Assembly: GCF_029889745.1 (NCBI RefSeq)
Contig: NZ_CP123639.1
Span: 720,501 to 784,500 of the forward strand
Origin: Ligilactobacillus faecis
Lineage (GTDB): Bacteria > Bacillota > Bacilli > Lactobacillales > Lactobacillaceae
Direction of reading: 5' to 3'
DNA: 64,000 bases
Numbering within the stretch: position 1 is the first letter of the stretch; every line of letters starts with the position of its first letter. The notes beneath the pieces were generated by a model. It saw nothing but the letters and a program-made list of their open reading frames with translations. It made no database searches and was not told the origin of the DNA. Positions 9,255 through 18,146 of this stretch are shown in pieces. A program made the position numbers and the translations under genes.

Positions 9255-10581
9255 TTGATCTTAAAACTCACTTTAGCACCACCAATTAAAGGATCGCTCA
9301 ATGTTAAGCTCCCGCCGTATTTTAGGCTGACTGCTTTCGCAAAAGCTAAACCGATCCCGTAATGAGCACCACGTCCTTTATTCTCAGTAAAAAATAGTTG
9401 AGTCGCCTTTTGTTTAGCTTCTTTTGAAAAAGGTGCGCCATTATTCCAAATCTCAAAAAGTAGCTCTGTTTCGGTCTCGCTGAAACAGACTCGGACTTGT
9501 TTATCACCTGCTTTGGCATATTGGCAAGCATTGACAAAAAGGTTTAGTAACGCGCGACTTAAAGCCGGTGCATTACCCCAGAAAGTAGTTCTCGTGACCT
9601 CTATTTCACATATTAATTGGACCTGATACATTTTAGCTAATTCTTCAAATTCCAATCGCACCTCCGCAATAAATTGCTGTAGCTCGATCTTGGTTCGCAC
9701 ATCATCATTTATCAAGCGGGCATAAGTCACCATTTCATTAAAATATTTTTCAAAGACTGTGACACTTTTAGAGATCGACTTTAGAAACTCGGTCTGTTGC
9801 GCACTAGTCTCAGTAGCCTCTAAAAGTTCGAGATTACCTTTGACGACTGTTAACGGCGTTTTGATGTCATGGGCTAAAGCTGCGATCTGAAAAGAAAGAT
9901 CTTGTTTTTCTAGCCGTTCTTGCTCAAGTAAAGTAGCTAATTCAGCACTTTTTTGATAAAGGTGCGTCAAGATCGTCTCAAATTCAATGATTTTAATATT
10001 TTCTGGATGCTTAGTCAGCTTATTTTGTCCCAGTGTCAATGAGATCTCTTTTATCGCTTGAAAATCTTTATTTAACTCGTGGATAAATTTAAAGATCGCT
10101 CCTCCGATCACTGAGCATAACCCTAAGATCAGCAAAAGATAATTCAGCTGGTTATACGCTATAAATTGGCGCAATCGATGCTCAGTAAACTCTGGCACAC
10201 TATTTTGTCGAATAACGAGCGCACCGTGACGAATCGCAAAATATTTAAATTCTACTCCAGCAACTGTGATATCGAGCTGCTTTTTAGCCGCTTCTTTAAA
10301 TAACTTGAGTTCATTTGGGACATACCGTCCTAAAATACGCTTTCCAGTATGCTTTTCAAAAATGATATAGTCGACTCGACGTGAATTTAACTCTGAGAGT
10401 AGCTGTTTGCGCGAAACATTTTGTGAAATAGTTATTTTATCATCATTAGGAACCGTGATCTTACCTAGACTGAGTAGTACTGATGAACTTATCGAAGAAA
10501 TCATAAAAACTAGGGTGGTTCCGATAACGATCTCAATGATAACTAACCAGATCCGTTGCTTGAGCGTATATTTTTAAACAT
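9242..10581 (-). CDS. Sensor histidine kinase with a frameshift near its start
   Basis: HisKA/HATPase sensor kinase, partner of the regulator encoded upstream. From residue 1 of the intact frame (ATG at 10504) one sees an extracytoplasmic segment, a membrane helix (YLLLILGLCSVIGGAIF), the H-box AALAHDIKTPLTVV, the N-box NLFVNACQYA and the G-box YGIGLAFAKAV. That start would cut off the first membrane helix. An ATG at 10579-10581, overlapping the regulator stop, begins MFK and would read on through KQRIWLVIIEIVIGTTLVF if the A5 tract at 10571-10575 were A6. As written, that frame stops after 12 codons. It is either a mutation, a sequencing error or a slippage site. Confidence 0.85.
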
Positions 10582-11260
10582 TCCACTTATACCCCATCCC
10601 ACGCACCGTTTTGATCGGATCGATCTGATACTTTGAAAATTTTCTTCTGATTTGATAAACATATTCTGAGATCGAATGAAACAAAACTTCAGCCTCATCG
10701 TCATACACATTGGCATAGATCTCTTCACGGGTATAGACTCGTTCAGGTCTTTGCGAGAGCAATTCTAAGATCGCATATTCTTTGCGCGTTAAAATAACGA
10801 CTTGTCCCCAAACACAAACTTGCTTCTCAGCGAGATAAAATGTGATCGGTCCTAGATTCCTTTTCACCTCTTCAAAATTTTGTTGAGCTCTTTTTCTCCG
10901 TGCTTCTCTTTTTAGATCAGCTTCCACTTTGGCAACTAACTGTTTGAGACTAAATGGTTTAGTGATATAGTCATCTCCACCATTTTCTAAGCCTTTCAAA
11001 ATATCTGCTTCTGTATCTTTAGCACTGATAAAGATGATCGGAACTTCGATATTTTTTCGGAGGAGCTGACAAAGCTCGATCCCATCGATATTTGTCAACA
11101 TGATATCTAATAAGATCAGATCATAACCTTGAAATTCTGTAATTTTGATCGGGAGTAAAACCTCTTGTCGGGTAGTTACTTCGTAATTTTTTAGCTCTAA
11201 TGCATGTCGCATGAGCTTTAAGATCTCCAGATCATCATCGACGATCAATATTTTTTGCAC
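10574..11260 (-). CDS. OmpR-family response regulator
   Basis: A DNA-binding regulator of 228 residues. The receiver domain has acidic residues IVDDD, phosphoacceptor Asp in LILLDIML, the conserved Thr/Ser position ISAKD and Lys in ITKPF. The C-terminal winged helix carries LTRKEYAILELLSQ and SEYVYQIRRKF. The start is a GTG at 11258-11260 preceded by AAAGAGGTGG at correct spacing; an upstream ATG lacks such a site. It is the first gene of the regulator-kinase unit and overlaps the kinase's likely ATG by eight bases. Its probable targets are the ABC genes downstream (inference from BceRS-type neighbourhoods). Confidence 0.92.
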   Translation of the reverse strand: MQKILIVDDDLEILKLMRHALELKNYEVTTRQEVLLPIKITEFQGYDLILLDIMLTNIDGIELCQLLRKNIEVPIIFISAKDTEADILKGLENGGDDYITKPFSLKQLVAKVEADLKREARRKRAQQNFEEVKRNLGPITFYLAEKQVCVWGQVVILTRKEYAILELLSQRPERVYTREEIYANVYDDEAEVLFHSISEYVYQIRRKFSKYQIDPIKTVRGMGYKWNV

Positions 11261-11378
11261 GATTATCCACCTCTTTGTAGAAGCACAGTTTTTATCATTT
11301 AGCTTTAAAGTTAACATTTAAAAATCAGAGAACTTTCAGAAAATGAAGCCGTTTTTTCTTTAGCATAACAGATATGCC

Positions 11379-11422
11379 AAAAAATCCCCCTTACTAACGC
11401 TCATTTACGTTAGTAAGAGGGA
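11379..11422 (-). terminator. asnB terminator
   Basis: On the minus strand CTTACTAACG and CGTTAGTAAG form a long stem with an eight-base loop, followed by GGGGGATTTTTT. It lies just after the asnB stop and insulates the two-component genes. Confidence 0.88.
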
Positions 11423-11431
11423 TCTTAGAGA

Positions 11432-13309
11432 TTATTTTGTGATCTTGACTTTGCTCAAAGTATCAGCTGTCGTGTCTTCTGGGAAGTAGACTTGATACCA
11501 TAAGATAAAGGTGTAGATCGTAAAGATCTTTTGCATCGAAGATTTACCGTTGATATGTTCTTGTAAGATCTCAAGTAAAGCTTCGGGTTCAAAGAATTTC
11601 TTAGCAACATCAGAGGTGAACGCTTCTTCGATCCGCTTTCTAAACTTATCTTCTTTGATCCAGCTTGCGATCGGAGATGGGAAACCTAATTTTTCTTTAT
11701 TAGCCACATCTTTTGGCAATTCAGCTGCCGCTGCTGTTCGCAAGGAGACTTTTGTTTCGTCTCCGCGGATCCGCGTCTTGATCGGCATCGTTGCCGCAAA
11801 AGCAGCGACTTCTTTATCAACTAATGGCGTCCGAACTTCAAGTGAGTTACACATGCTCATGCGGTCAGCTTTGTGTAAAATATCGAACGGCAACCAAGTG
11901 TTGATATCAAAATATTGCATTTGTGTCATTTCATCTTTATCTTTGACATCATCAAAAATGTGTTTTGTATATTCACCTGAATCAACGTTTAACGCCTTGT
12001 TTTTCAAGATCTTATCGCGATCATGATAGTTAAAGACGTAGTTGACCCGGTAGTAACGTTCACTCAATGGTTGCGCTCCCCGGACTAAGAAACGTTGCCC
12101 GTGGAAACGTGGTAAGTTGATGACCATCTTCGATAAAGCTTTTCGGATCCCAGCTGGGACATAAGTTTGATATTTTTCAAACGGACGTGCTTCAAGGTAC
12201 GTATTGTAACCGCCAAAGAATTCGTCAGCCCCTTCACCCGAAAGTGCCACTTTAACTTGTTTTCTCGTTCCTTTTGAAAGGTAGTAAAGTTGCATAGCCG
12301 ATGGGTTAGAGAGCGGTTCGTCCATGTAATACATGATCGTTGGCAAAATGTCGAAATAATCATCGCCATCCATCGTGATCCGCGTATTTTCTTGACCGAT
12401 CTTCTTTGCAAACCGAGAAGACCAATCTAATTCACTATATTTAGAGTTATTGAAACCAAGTGAGAACGACTTGATCGGTTTTAATTTAGCGGCTTCGTTC
12501 AAGACATAACTTGAATCGACCCCACTCGAAAGGAAACTACCGACTTCAACGTCAGCGACCATGTGGGCTTTGACTGAGTTGTCGACTAGACCTTGGATCT
12601 TTTTCGCATCTTCTTCGATCGTTTGATTTTCATCGATATGATCGTAGTTGAACTTATAGTATTGATGAATCTCAGTTTGGCCATCTTTGTGGATGAAATA
12701 ATGACCTGGCAAAAGTTTGTAGACGTTCTTGAACATCGTTTCTTTAGATGGAATAAATTCAAAACTCAAATGGATCGGTAAGAGTTTTTCATTAAATTCT
12801 TTGACAAATTTTGGATGATCTAAGAAAGCCTTGATCTCAGAAGCCCATAAGAAACTCTTTTGATCATCATAGTAATACATCGGTTTGATCCCAAAATGGT
12901 CTCTTGCCCCGAAAACTTCTTTTTTATTGCGATCATAGATCACGAAAGCGTACATTCCACGCAACTTATCTAAAAGTTTTGGTCCCCAAGCGTCATAACC
13001 GTGGATCAAAACTTCTGAGTCAACGTCTGTTCGAAATTCATAACCGAGTTCTTTTAATTCTTCGCGGATCTCTTTATAGTTGTAGATCTCACCGTTGAAC
13101 GTCAAAACTTTAGTTTCATCACGGTTGAACATCGGTTGGCGTCCGTGGGCCAAGTCGATGATCGAAAGACGTCTAAAGCCCATCGCAGCTCCTTCGTCTG
13201 CAAAATAAGCGTCGTCATCTGGACCACGGTGTCTGATGCGATCAGCCATCTTTTCGATCGTATCATCTGGAATATCAGTTTGATTGACATACCCAACAAA
13301 ACCACACAT
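11432..13309 (-). CDS. asnB: Asparagine synthase (glutamine-hydrolysing)
   Basis: Makes asparagine from aspartate, ATP and glutamine. The 625-residue chain starts MCGFVGYV, placing the catalytic Cys2 of the class-II glutaminase domain directly after the initiator Met. The synthetase half has the pyrophosphate loop LSSGVDSSYV, SGEGADEFFGGY and the C-terminal LEVRTPLVDKE segment. It is a stand-alone unit with its own promoter and terminator between the two-component genes and dnaB. Confidence 0.95.
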   Translation of the reverse strand: MCGFVGYVNQTDIPDDTIEKMADRIRHRGPDDDAYFADEGAAMGFRRLSIIDLAHGRQPMFNRDETKVLTFNGEIYNYKEIREELKELGYEFRTDVDSEVLIHGYDAWGPKLLDKLRGMYAFVIYDRNKKEVFGARDHFGIKPMYYYDDQKSFLWASEIKAFLDHPKFVKEFNEKLLPIHLSFEFIPSKETMFKNVYKLLPGHYFIHKDGQTEIHQYYKFNYDHIDENQTIEEDAKKIQGLVDNSVKAHMVADVEVGSFLSSGVDSSYVLNEAAKLKPIKSFSLGFNNSKYSELDWSSRFAKKIGQENTRITMDGDDYFDILPTIMYYMDEPLSNPSAMQLYYLSKGTRKQVKVALSGEGADEFFGGYNTYLEARPFEKYQTYVPAGIRKALSKMVINLPRFHGQRFLVRGAQPLSERYYRVNYVFNYHDRDKILKNKALNVDSGEYTKHIFDDVKDKDEMTQMQYFDINTWLPFDILHKADRMSMCNSLEVRTPLVDKEVAAFAATMPIKTRIRGDETKVSLRTAAAAELPKDVANKEKLGFPSPIASWIKEDKFRKRIEEAFTSDVAKKFFEPEALLEILQEHINGKSSMQKIFTIYTFILWYQVYFPEDTTADTLSKVKITK

Positions 13310-13369
13310 AAGTATTTCTCCTCTATATTTTTAAGTTTTTAAAATGCTTTGTAATATAATTGTCACAAA

Positions 13370-13400
13370 TTAATAGCCTACTGCATTAGACTACCTTTTC
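13370..13400 (-). promoter_or_regulatory. asnB promoter
   Basis: On the minus strand a perfect -35 TTGACA is followed after 17 bases by TAGTCT. About 60 bases of leader precede the AGAGGAG ribosome binding site. Confidence 0.6.
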
Positions 13401-13419
13401 TTGCGTAAATTGTCAAAGT

Positions 13420-14814
13420 TTACTGTGGCTCTTCTGCATAGGAAATATTAGCAAATTTATTATACGATTTGATGAAGAGCAATTTGACCGTTCCCCGTGC
13501 GCCAGCACGGTTTTTTTCGATGATCAGTTCCACTTCACCGACATCTTGATTTTCCGGTTGGCTTGCGCCATTTTCCCCCGCCTCATCGTCGTCACCATCG
13601 GCCCGTTCGTAATAATCCTCGCGGTATAAAAAGGCAACGATGTCAGCATCTTGTTCGATCGAACCTGATTCACGGATATCGGAGAGCACCGGGCGTTTAT
13701 CTTGCCGTTGTTCAACGCCACGCGAGAGCTGTGATAAAGCGATGATCGGAACTGAGAGCTCTTTTGAGAGCTTCTTTAACTGTCGCGAGATCTCAGAAAC
13801 TTCTTGTTGCCGACTTTCTTTATTTGAACCTTCGATCAGTTGTAAATAGTCGATCACGATCAGCCCAAGATTACCCTTTTCCTTAGCAAGTCGGCGACTT
13901 TTGGCGCGGATCTCAGACATTTTGATCCCTGGGGTATCGTCGATAAAGATGCTCGTCTTTGAGAGTGCCCCCACAGCTATGATCAAATTTTCCCATTCTT
14001 GTTCATCGAGTTGTCCCGTGCGCAAATGGTTAGCGCTGATCGAACCTTCGGCACAAAGCATGCGGTTAACGAGTGATTCAGCACTCATTTCCAGCGAAAA
14101 GAGCGCGATCGTCTTGTCAGTCGTCGTGCCGATATTTTGTGCGATATTTAGCGCAAAAGCAGTTTTACCTACGGCTGGACGCGCCGCTAAGATGATCAAG
14201 TTGTCGGGTTGCAGCCCTGCAGTCATTTGATCAAAAGCTTTATAACCGGTCGCAAGCCCCGTGATCTCTTCTTTTTGTTGTGAAAGTTTATCGATCTCAT
14301 CTAACGAATCAGTCAAAACTTGTTCGATCGGTTTAAAACCGCTTTGGTTGCGATTTTCTGCGATCGCTAAGATCTGACGCTCAGCCGCTTCTAAAACATC
14401 ACTGACTGGCTCATCTTGTTCTTTGGCTTGCGTGATGATATTTGTCGCTGCTGAGATCACGCGCCGTAAAACAGCTTTTTCAGCAACTAATTTAGCATAG
14501 TGCCCGATATTGGCTGCGGTAGGGACGGACGAAGCTAGTTCTGCGATATAAGCTGCGCCCCCGATATCATCGAGTTGATTATTCATCGTCAATCGGTCAG
14601 TCACAGTCAAAATATCGATCGCTTCGCCGTCATCATTGAGGTCGATCATCGTTTGGAACAACAGTTGATGGGCACGCCGATAAAAATCGTCAGCCTGCAC
14701 AAATTCGAGCGCATCAGCAAGTGAATCGGGGCTCAAAAAAACAGCCCCTAAGACTGCTTGTTCAGCCTCGATATTTTGTGGGGGTAAACTATCATTCAAA
14801 AGTTCATTTTCCAA
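13420..14814 (-). CDS. dnaB: Replicative DNA helicase
   Basis: Hexameric helicase that unwinds DNA ahead of the replisome (DnaC in Bacillus nomenclature). It is 464 residues. The N-terminal DnaG-interacting domain has PPQNIEAEQAVLGAVF. The C-terminal RecA-like domain has Walker A ARPAVGKTAFALN (about residues 210-222), Walker B LIVIDYLQL, the SRQLKKLSKELSVPIIALSQLSRGVEQR block and the arginine-finger region KNRAGARGTV. Length and motifs are normal. The rplI-dnaB order is conserved in Firmicutes, but here a strong rplI terminator lies between them, so dnaB probably has its own promoter. Confidence 0.96.
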   Translation of the reverse strand: MENELLNDSLPPQNIEAEQAVLGAVFLSPDSLADALEFVQADDFYRRAHQLLFQTMIDLNDDGEAIDILTVTDRLTMNNQLDDIGGAAYIAELASSVPTAANIGHYAKLVAEKAVLRRVISAATNIITQAKEQDEPVSDVLEAAERQILAIAENRNQSGFKPIEQVLTDSLDEIDKLSQQKEEITGLATGYKAFDQMTAGLQPDNLIILAARPAVGKTAFALNIAQNIGTTTDKTIALFSLEMSAESLVNRMLCAEGSISANHLRTGQLDEQEWENLIIAVGALSKTSIFIDDTPGIKMSEIRAKSRRLAKEKGNLGLIVIDYLQLIEGSNKESRQQEVSEISRQLKKLSKELSVPIIALSQLSRGVEQRQDKRPVLSDIRESGSIEQDADIVAFLYREDYYERADGDDDEAGENGASQPENQDVGEVELIIEKNRAGARGTVKLLFIKSYNKFANISYAEEPQ

Positions 14815-14991
14815 CTAGCTCCATCCTTTCGTAAGCATATGATACACCAGAAAATTATAACACAGAACCTGCATCTAAGAGCGTAAAAAAAGCATAGCCT
14901 AAAATTTACTTTCAACCACTAGAGTTCACCGATATGCGCTCTTCCTTTGTTGCTCAATGATCAATTTTTGGGTGGAAAAGCTTTAATCTAC

Positions 14992-15024
14992 AAAAAAGCT
15001 TCCTGCACGATCGCAAGAAGCTTC
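14992..15024 (-). terminator. rplI terminator
   Basis: On the minus strand AAGCTTCTTGC and GTGCAGGAAGCTT form a stem around a GATC-containing loop, followed by T6. It lies 20 bases after the rplI stop. Confidence 0.88.
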
Positions 15025-15042
15025 TTAATCTTGTTTTCTATC

Positions 15043-15492
15043 CTATTGCTCAGAAATATGCACGCGGATCTTAGCTGAAACGTCATTGTGCAACTTGACT
15101 GGTACATTAGCGTAACCCATTGCACGTAACGGTGCTGCTAATTCCATCTTACGTTTGTCGATCTTTAAGCCGTGTTGTTTTTCCATTGCTTGCGCGATCT
15201 GTTTTGAAGTGATCGAACCAAATAAACGTCCGTCACTCCCAGCTTTAGCTTTGATCTCAACTACATATTGTCCTGATTCGAGCTTTTCTTTTAAAGCTTT
15301 TGCATCAGCTAATTCCTCAGCCTCTTTTTTAGCCTCTGCTCGTTTTTGACCACGTAATTGGCTCATTGCTGCTGCATCGGCTTGTTTTGCTTTATTGCTT
15401 TTGATCAAGAAGTTTGCGTATCCATCTGGCATTTCCTTAACTTCGCCACGTTTACCTTTACCGCGAACATCTTGTGTGAAAATGATCTTCAT
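15043..15492 (-). CDS. rplI: 50S ribosomal protein L9
   Basis: Binds domain V of 23S rRNA and helps maintain reading-frame fidelity. The 149-residue length is standard. The N-terminal domain has the family pattern VRGKGKRGEVKEMPDGYANFLI, shown here only as its features KGKRGEV and GYANFL. A long central helix and the C-terminal domain (GSDGRLFGSIT) follow. It sits 32 bases downstream of gdpP, and a good ribosome binding site (AGGGGGA) precedes the ATG. Confidence 0.96.
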   Translation of the reverse strand: MKIIFTQDVRGKGKRGEVKEMPDGYANFLIKSNKAKQADAAAMSQLRGQKRAEAKKEAEELADAKALKEKLESGQYVVEIKAKAGSDGRLFGSITSKQIAQAMEKQHGLKIDKRKMELAAPLRAMGYANVPVKLHNDVSAKIRVHISEQ

Positions 15493-15524
15493 AAAAAAAT
15501 CCCCCTATACGTAAATACTTCTAT

Positions 15525-17537
15525 CTAATTATTTTCGCTCTGTTCTTTTAGAATTGCAAGTAGTTGTTCTTTAACTTGCGCGACTGTCTTGTCTTTGATC
15601 TGCGTAGCGGCGTTGGATAAATGGCCGCCTCCACCCATCTCTTCCATGATGACTTGGACGTTTTCGCGCCCGTTGCTTCGCGCAGAGACCCCGATGAGTT
15701 CTGAGGCCCGTTTTGTAATGACAAAGGAAGCTTCGACCCCACTGACATTTAAGAGCGAATCGGCTACTTGGGCCGCGATCACAGGATCATATTGGTGGTT
15801 TTCTTCCCCACAACAGATCGCGTGTCCTTGGCCGTCAAAATCCGTCAACTCGACTAAATGATTGCGTTCCATATAACTTGTGACACTTTCTTTCATAAAA
15901 TGCCGTGCCATCGCTAAGTCAGCACCGACAGAGCGCAGATAGCTCGCCGCATCAAAAGTTCTTGTTCCTGTGCGGATCGCAAAGGATTGGGTATCGATGA
16001 TGATCCCCGTCAGCATTGCAGTAGCTTCCAATTTATTGATCGGTTCACTATCTTTTGATTGATATTCAAAGAGCTCAGTGATCAACTCACACGTCGAACT
16101 TGCATACGGCTCGATATAAACTAAGATCGGATTATCTGGGAATTCTTCACCACGTCGATGGTGATCGATCACCATCACTCGGTTAGCTAATCTCTCATAT
16201 AATTTTGGTGCTATCGAGATCGACGGTTTCGAGTGGTCGACCATGATCAACAGACTATTTTTAGTCGCTTTTTCGAGTGCATCTTCTGGAGTAATGATCG
16301 AACCTTTGATATTTGGATATTGTTCTAATTCTTCCAGTAACTTTTGAATATCAGAGTGCAATTTTTCCTGATCTAAAACGATCCAACACTGCTTGCCATT
16401 CATCGCTGCGATCCGGCGCACGCCAAGACAAGCACCTAAAGAATCCATATCTGGATTATCATGCCCCATCACAAAGATCTGATCGGCTTGATTCATCAGT
16501 TCGGTCAAAGCTTGCGAGATCATCCGCGCTCTGACCCGCGTCCGTTTTTCCATCGGATTGGTCTTGCCCCCATAGAAACGCGCTTGGTCATCATCTGCTT
16601 TGACAACGACTTGATCGCCACCACGGCCTAAAGCTAGATCAAGGTTATTTTGTGAGATCTTAGCTAACTTCGTCAGATCTTCTGCCCCATAAGCGATCCC
16701 GATACTCAACGTGATCGGTGAATTTTGCTTAGAAGTCCATTCGCGCACTTCGTCTAGGATCTTGAATTTTTCTTTTTCTAAAACACTCAATGTCTTGGCA
16801 TATGTCAAAATGAAAAAATGATCTTCATCAACGCGCTTCAAATAGATCCCAAACTCTTTTGCCCAGTCAGATAAAGCATTAGTCACAAAATTTCCCAGGT
16901 TAGAGATATCTTTATCATTCATTGAACTAGTAACTTCATCATAGTTATCTAAAAAGATCTGACCGATCACAAGGCGCGAATCTTCATAACGTTTTCTGAT
17001 CTCAACGTATTTAGTCACATCTGTCAAATAAAGGGCATGGATATCTTTTTGGACCATCAAATTATATGAACGTCCGTGAAGCTTGATCTCAGTTGCTTTG
17101 CCTTGCCCTTGTTCATTTTGTAAACTTTCAAATAGTTCTGGATCAACTTCTTTGAGTGGCTTGCCTAAGACGTCTTGCTTATCAAAGTACCGTTGCATGT
17201 AAGGGTTGATCCACTCGATAAAATACTCTTTATCATAAAATAAGATCCCGATCGGCATCTTGATCAAAGCATCTTGTTCACCGCGTTTGATCCGATATGA
17301 TAGATCTGAGATGTATTCACTCGTATCTTCTGTGACTTGACGCAAACTAAAATAAGCACCGCTCAAGGCTAAAACTGCACCAAAGAGAACGAGATAACCT
17401 AAAAAAAGTGCCACTTTAAATGCTAAAAAGACACAGACACCTGTAAGGATAAACATCAAAATAGCTAACATCCGCAGGTGCTTATTGAACATAAATTCAG
17501 GCCATTGCCAGAGATCCCTTGTAAAAAATTTTTTCAC
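15525..17537 (-). CDS. gdpP: Cyclic-di-AMP phosphodiesterase GdpP
   Basis: Membrane-bound enzyme that hydrolyses c-di-AMP to pApA and so affects osmotic and cell-wall homeostasis. The 670-residue protein has two N-terminal membrane helices, a PAS domain (KMPIGILFYDKEYFIEWIN), a degenerate GGDEF domain, a DHH domain (VMGHDNPDMDSLGA; DHHRRGEEF) and a DHHA1 domain with EMGGGGHLSNAA. The GTG at 17535-17537 is taken as start because AAAGGAATGCGGGG lies ahead; the longer frame from a TTG at 17564 would include that site. gdpP-rplI-dnaB is the conserved Firmicute order. Confidence 0.95.
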   Translation of the reverse strand: MKKFFTRDLWQWPEFMFNKHLRMLAILMFILTGVCVFLAFKVALFLGYLVLFGAVLALSGAYFSLRQVTEDTSEYISDLSYRIKRGEQDALIKMPIGILFYDKEYFIEWINPYMQRYFDKQDVLGKPLKEVDPELFESLQNEQGQGKATEIKLHGRSYNLMVQKDIHALYLTDVTKYVEIRKRYEDSRLVIGQIFLDNYDEVTSSMNDKDISNLGNFVTNALSDWAKEFGIYLKRVDEDHFFILTYAKTLSVLEKEKFKILDEVREWTSKQNSPITLSIGIAYGAEDLTKLAKISQNNLDLALGRGGDQVVVKADDDQARFYGGKTNPMEKRTRVRARMISQALTELMNQADQIFVMGHDNPDMDSLGACLGVRRIAAMNGKQCWIVLDQEKLHSDIQKLLEELEQYPNIKGSIITPEDALEKATKNSLLIMVDHSKPSISIAPKLYERLANRVMVIDHHRRGEEFPDNPILVYIEPYASSTCELITELFEYQSKDSEPINKLEATAMLTGIIIDTQSFAIRTGTRTFDAASYLRSVGADLAMARHFMKESVTSYMERNHLVELTDFDGQGHAICCGEENHQYDPVIAAQVADSLLNVSGVEASFVITKRASELIGVSARSNGRENVQVIMEEMGGGGHLSNAATQIKDKTVAQVKEQLLAILKEQSENN

Positions 17538-17639
17538 TCGATTTTCCCCGCATTCCTTTCCCAATTTCTAACCTAATTCTTAATACTTATGCTACCTATT
17601 CTATCACAAAAGCCCCGCTTTTACCTTTACGCTATATTT

Positions 17640-18015
17640 TACTGCTGATCGCTCAAAGCTCCATGCAAAAATAGCGCTCTAAAATTCTTGTAATTACCAC
17701 AATATAAGCAGGTCAGCTGATAAGGGCTAGCTACCCTTTGAGGTGACTTAGTGGAAATAGTTGAGAGTTATAGCCCATCTCGAACACACGGGAGGGGGCT
17801 CATAGCATGAAACTATTTAGAAAGGTTAAGCGTGTTGGCGATCGGAAGATATTCCATTGAACTGACGATCGCATATAGGATATACAAAAAGACTATCCAC
17901 GATTTCAAAGATCGCGATCAGTCCTGACCCTTAAACTCTCAAACCATGTCGGGGGCTATTAGGTCGCGACTGATATCCCCCTTTACAAAGTGTGTGGCTA
18001 TTGCAAAATAGTCAA
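17640..18015. ncRNA. Candidate large structured non-coding RNA region
   Basis: No coding frame is credible here, but complementarities are dense: TTGAGAGTT 17761-17769 with AACTCTCAA 17934-17942; AAATAGTT 17755-17762 with AACTATTT 17811-17818; AGCCC 17772-17776 with GGGCT 17796-17800; GCGATCG 17838-17844 with CGATCGC 17866-17872; GGATA 17878-17882 with TATCC 17894-17898; GGGGG 17951-17955 with CCCCC 17977-17981; ATCAGTC 17917-17923 with GACTGAT 17968-17974 inside that hairpin loop (pseudoknot-like); GGCTATT 17996-18002 with AATAGTC 18007-18013. The last stem contains a pair that works as G-U only on the plus strand, a weak hint for plus orientation. No tmRNA, RNase P, SRP or T-box core was recognised. 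Confidence 0.45.
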
Positions 18016-18030
18016 CATCGATCTAGTCAC

Positions 18031-18055
18031 AAAAAAACCGCAGGATCGTCTGCGG
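18031..18055 (-). terminator. Terminator downstream of pnuC
   Basis: A six-pair GC-rich stem, a loop containing GATC, and T7 on the minus strand. It ends transcripts coming from pnuC and from the promoter at 18090-18118. Confidence 0.9.
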
Positions 18056-18083
18056 CTAGTGTTATGAGTTAAGTTATTCACTT
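18031..18083 (-). ncRNA. Predicted tiny RNA of about 50 nt
   Basis: A strong minus-strand promoter at 18090-18118 would start RNA near 18083. Transcription would end at a textbook terminator: CCGCAG-ACGATC-CTGCGG (18038-18055) followed by T7. Between them TTAAGT and ACTTAA form a second small hairpin. No reading frame with a ribosome binding site fits. It could be a small RNA, or an attenuated leader of the structured region beyond. Confidence 0.4.
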
Positions 18084-18089
18084 AAGATA

Positions 18090-18118
18090 AGTATACCCTT
18101 GCTTTTTTAGCTTGTCAG
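18090..18118 (-). promoter_or_regulatory. Minus-strand promoter after pnuC
   Basis: On the minus strand CTGACA (18113-18118) and TATACT (18090-18095) are separated by 17 bases. It lies between the pnuC stop and the terminator at 18031-18055, with no gene to serve. Confidence 0.55.
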
Positions 18119-18146
18119 CTGTTTGCGCTCAAAACTTAAGTATTCT

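Noticed and set aside
17763-17835. Resemblance to 5S rRNA (CCCATCTCGAACACA, GTTAAGC)
   Set aside because: The two motifs are about 50 bases apart instead of 3, and no 5S outer stem is present.
17640-18015. Structured region as tmRNA, RNase P RNA or SRP RNA
   Set aside because: No tag reading frame or tRNA-like end, no GAGGAAAGTCC core, and no SRP tetraloop stem were found.
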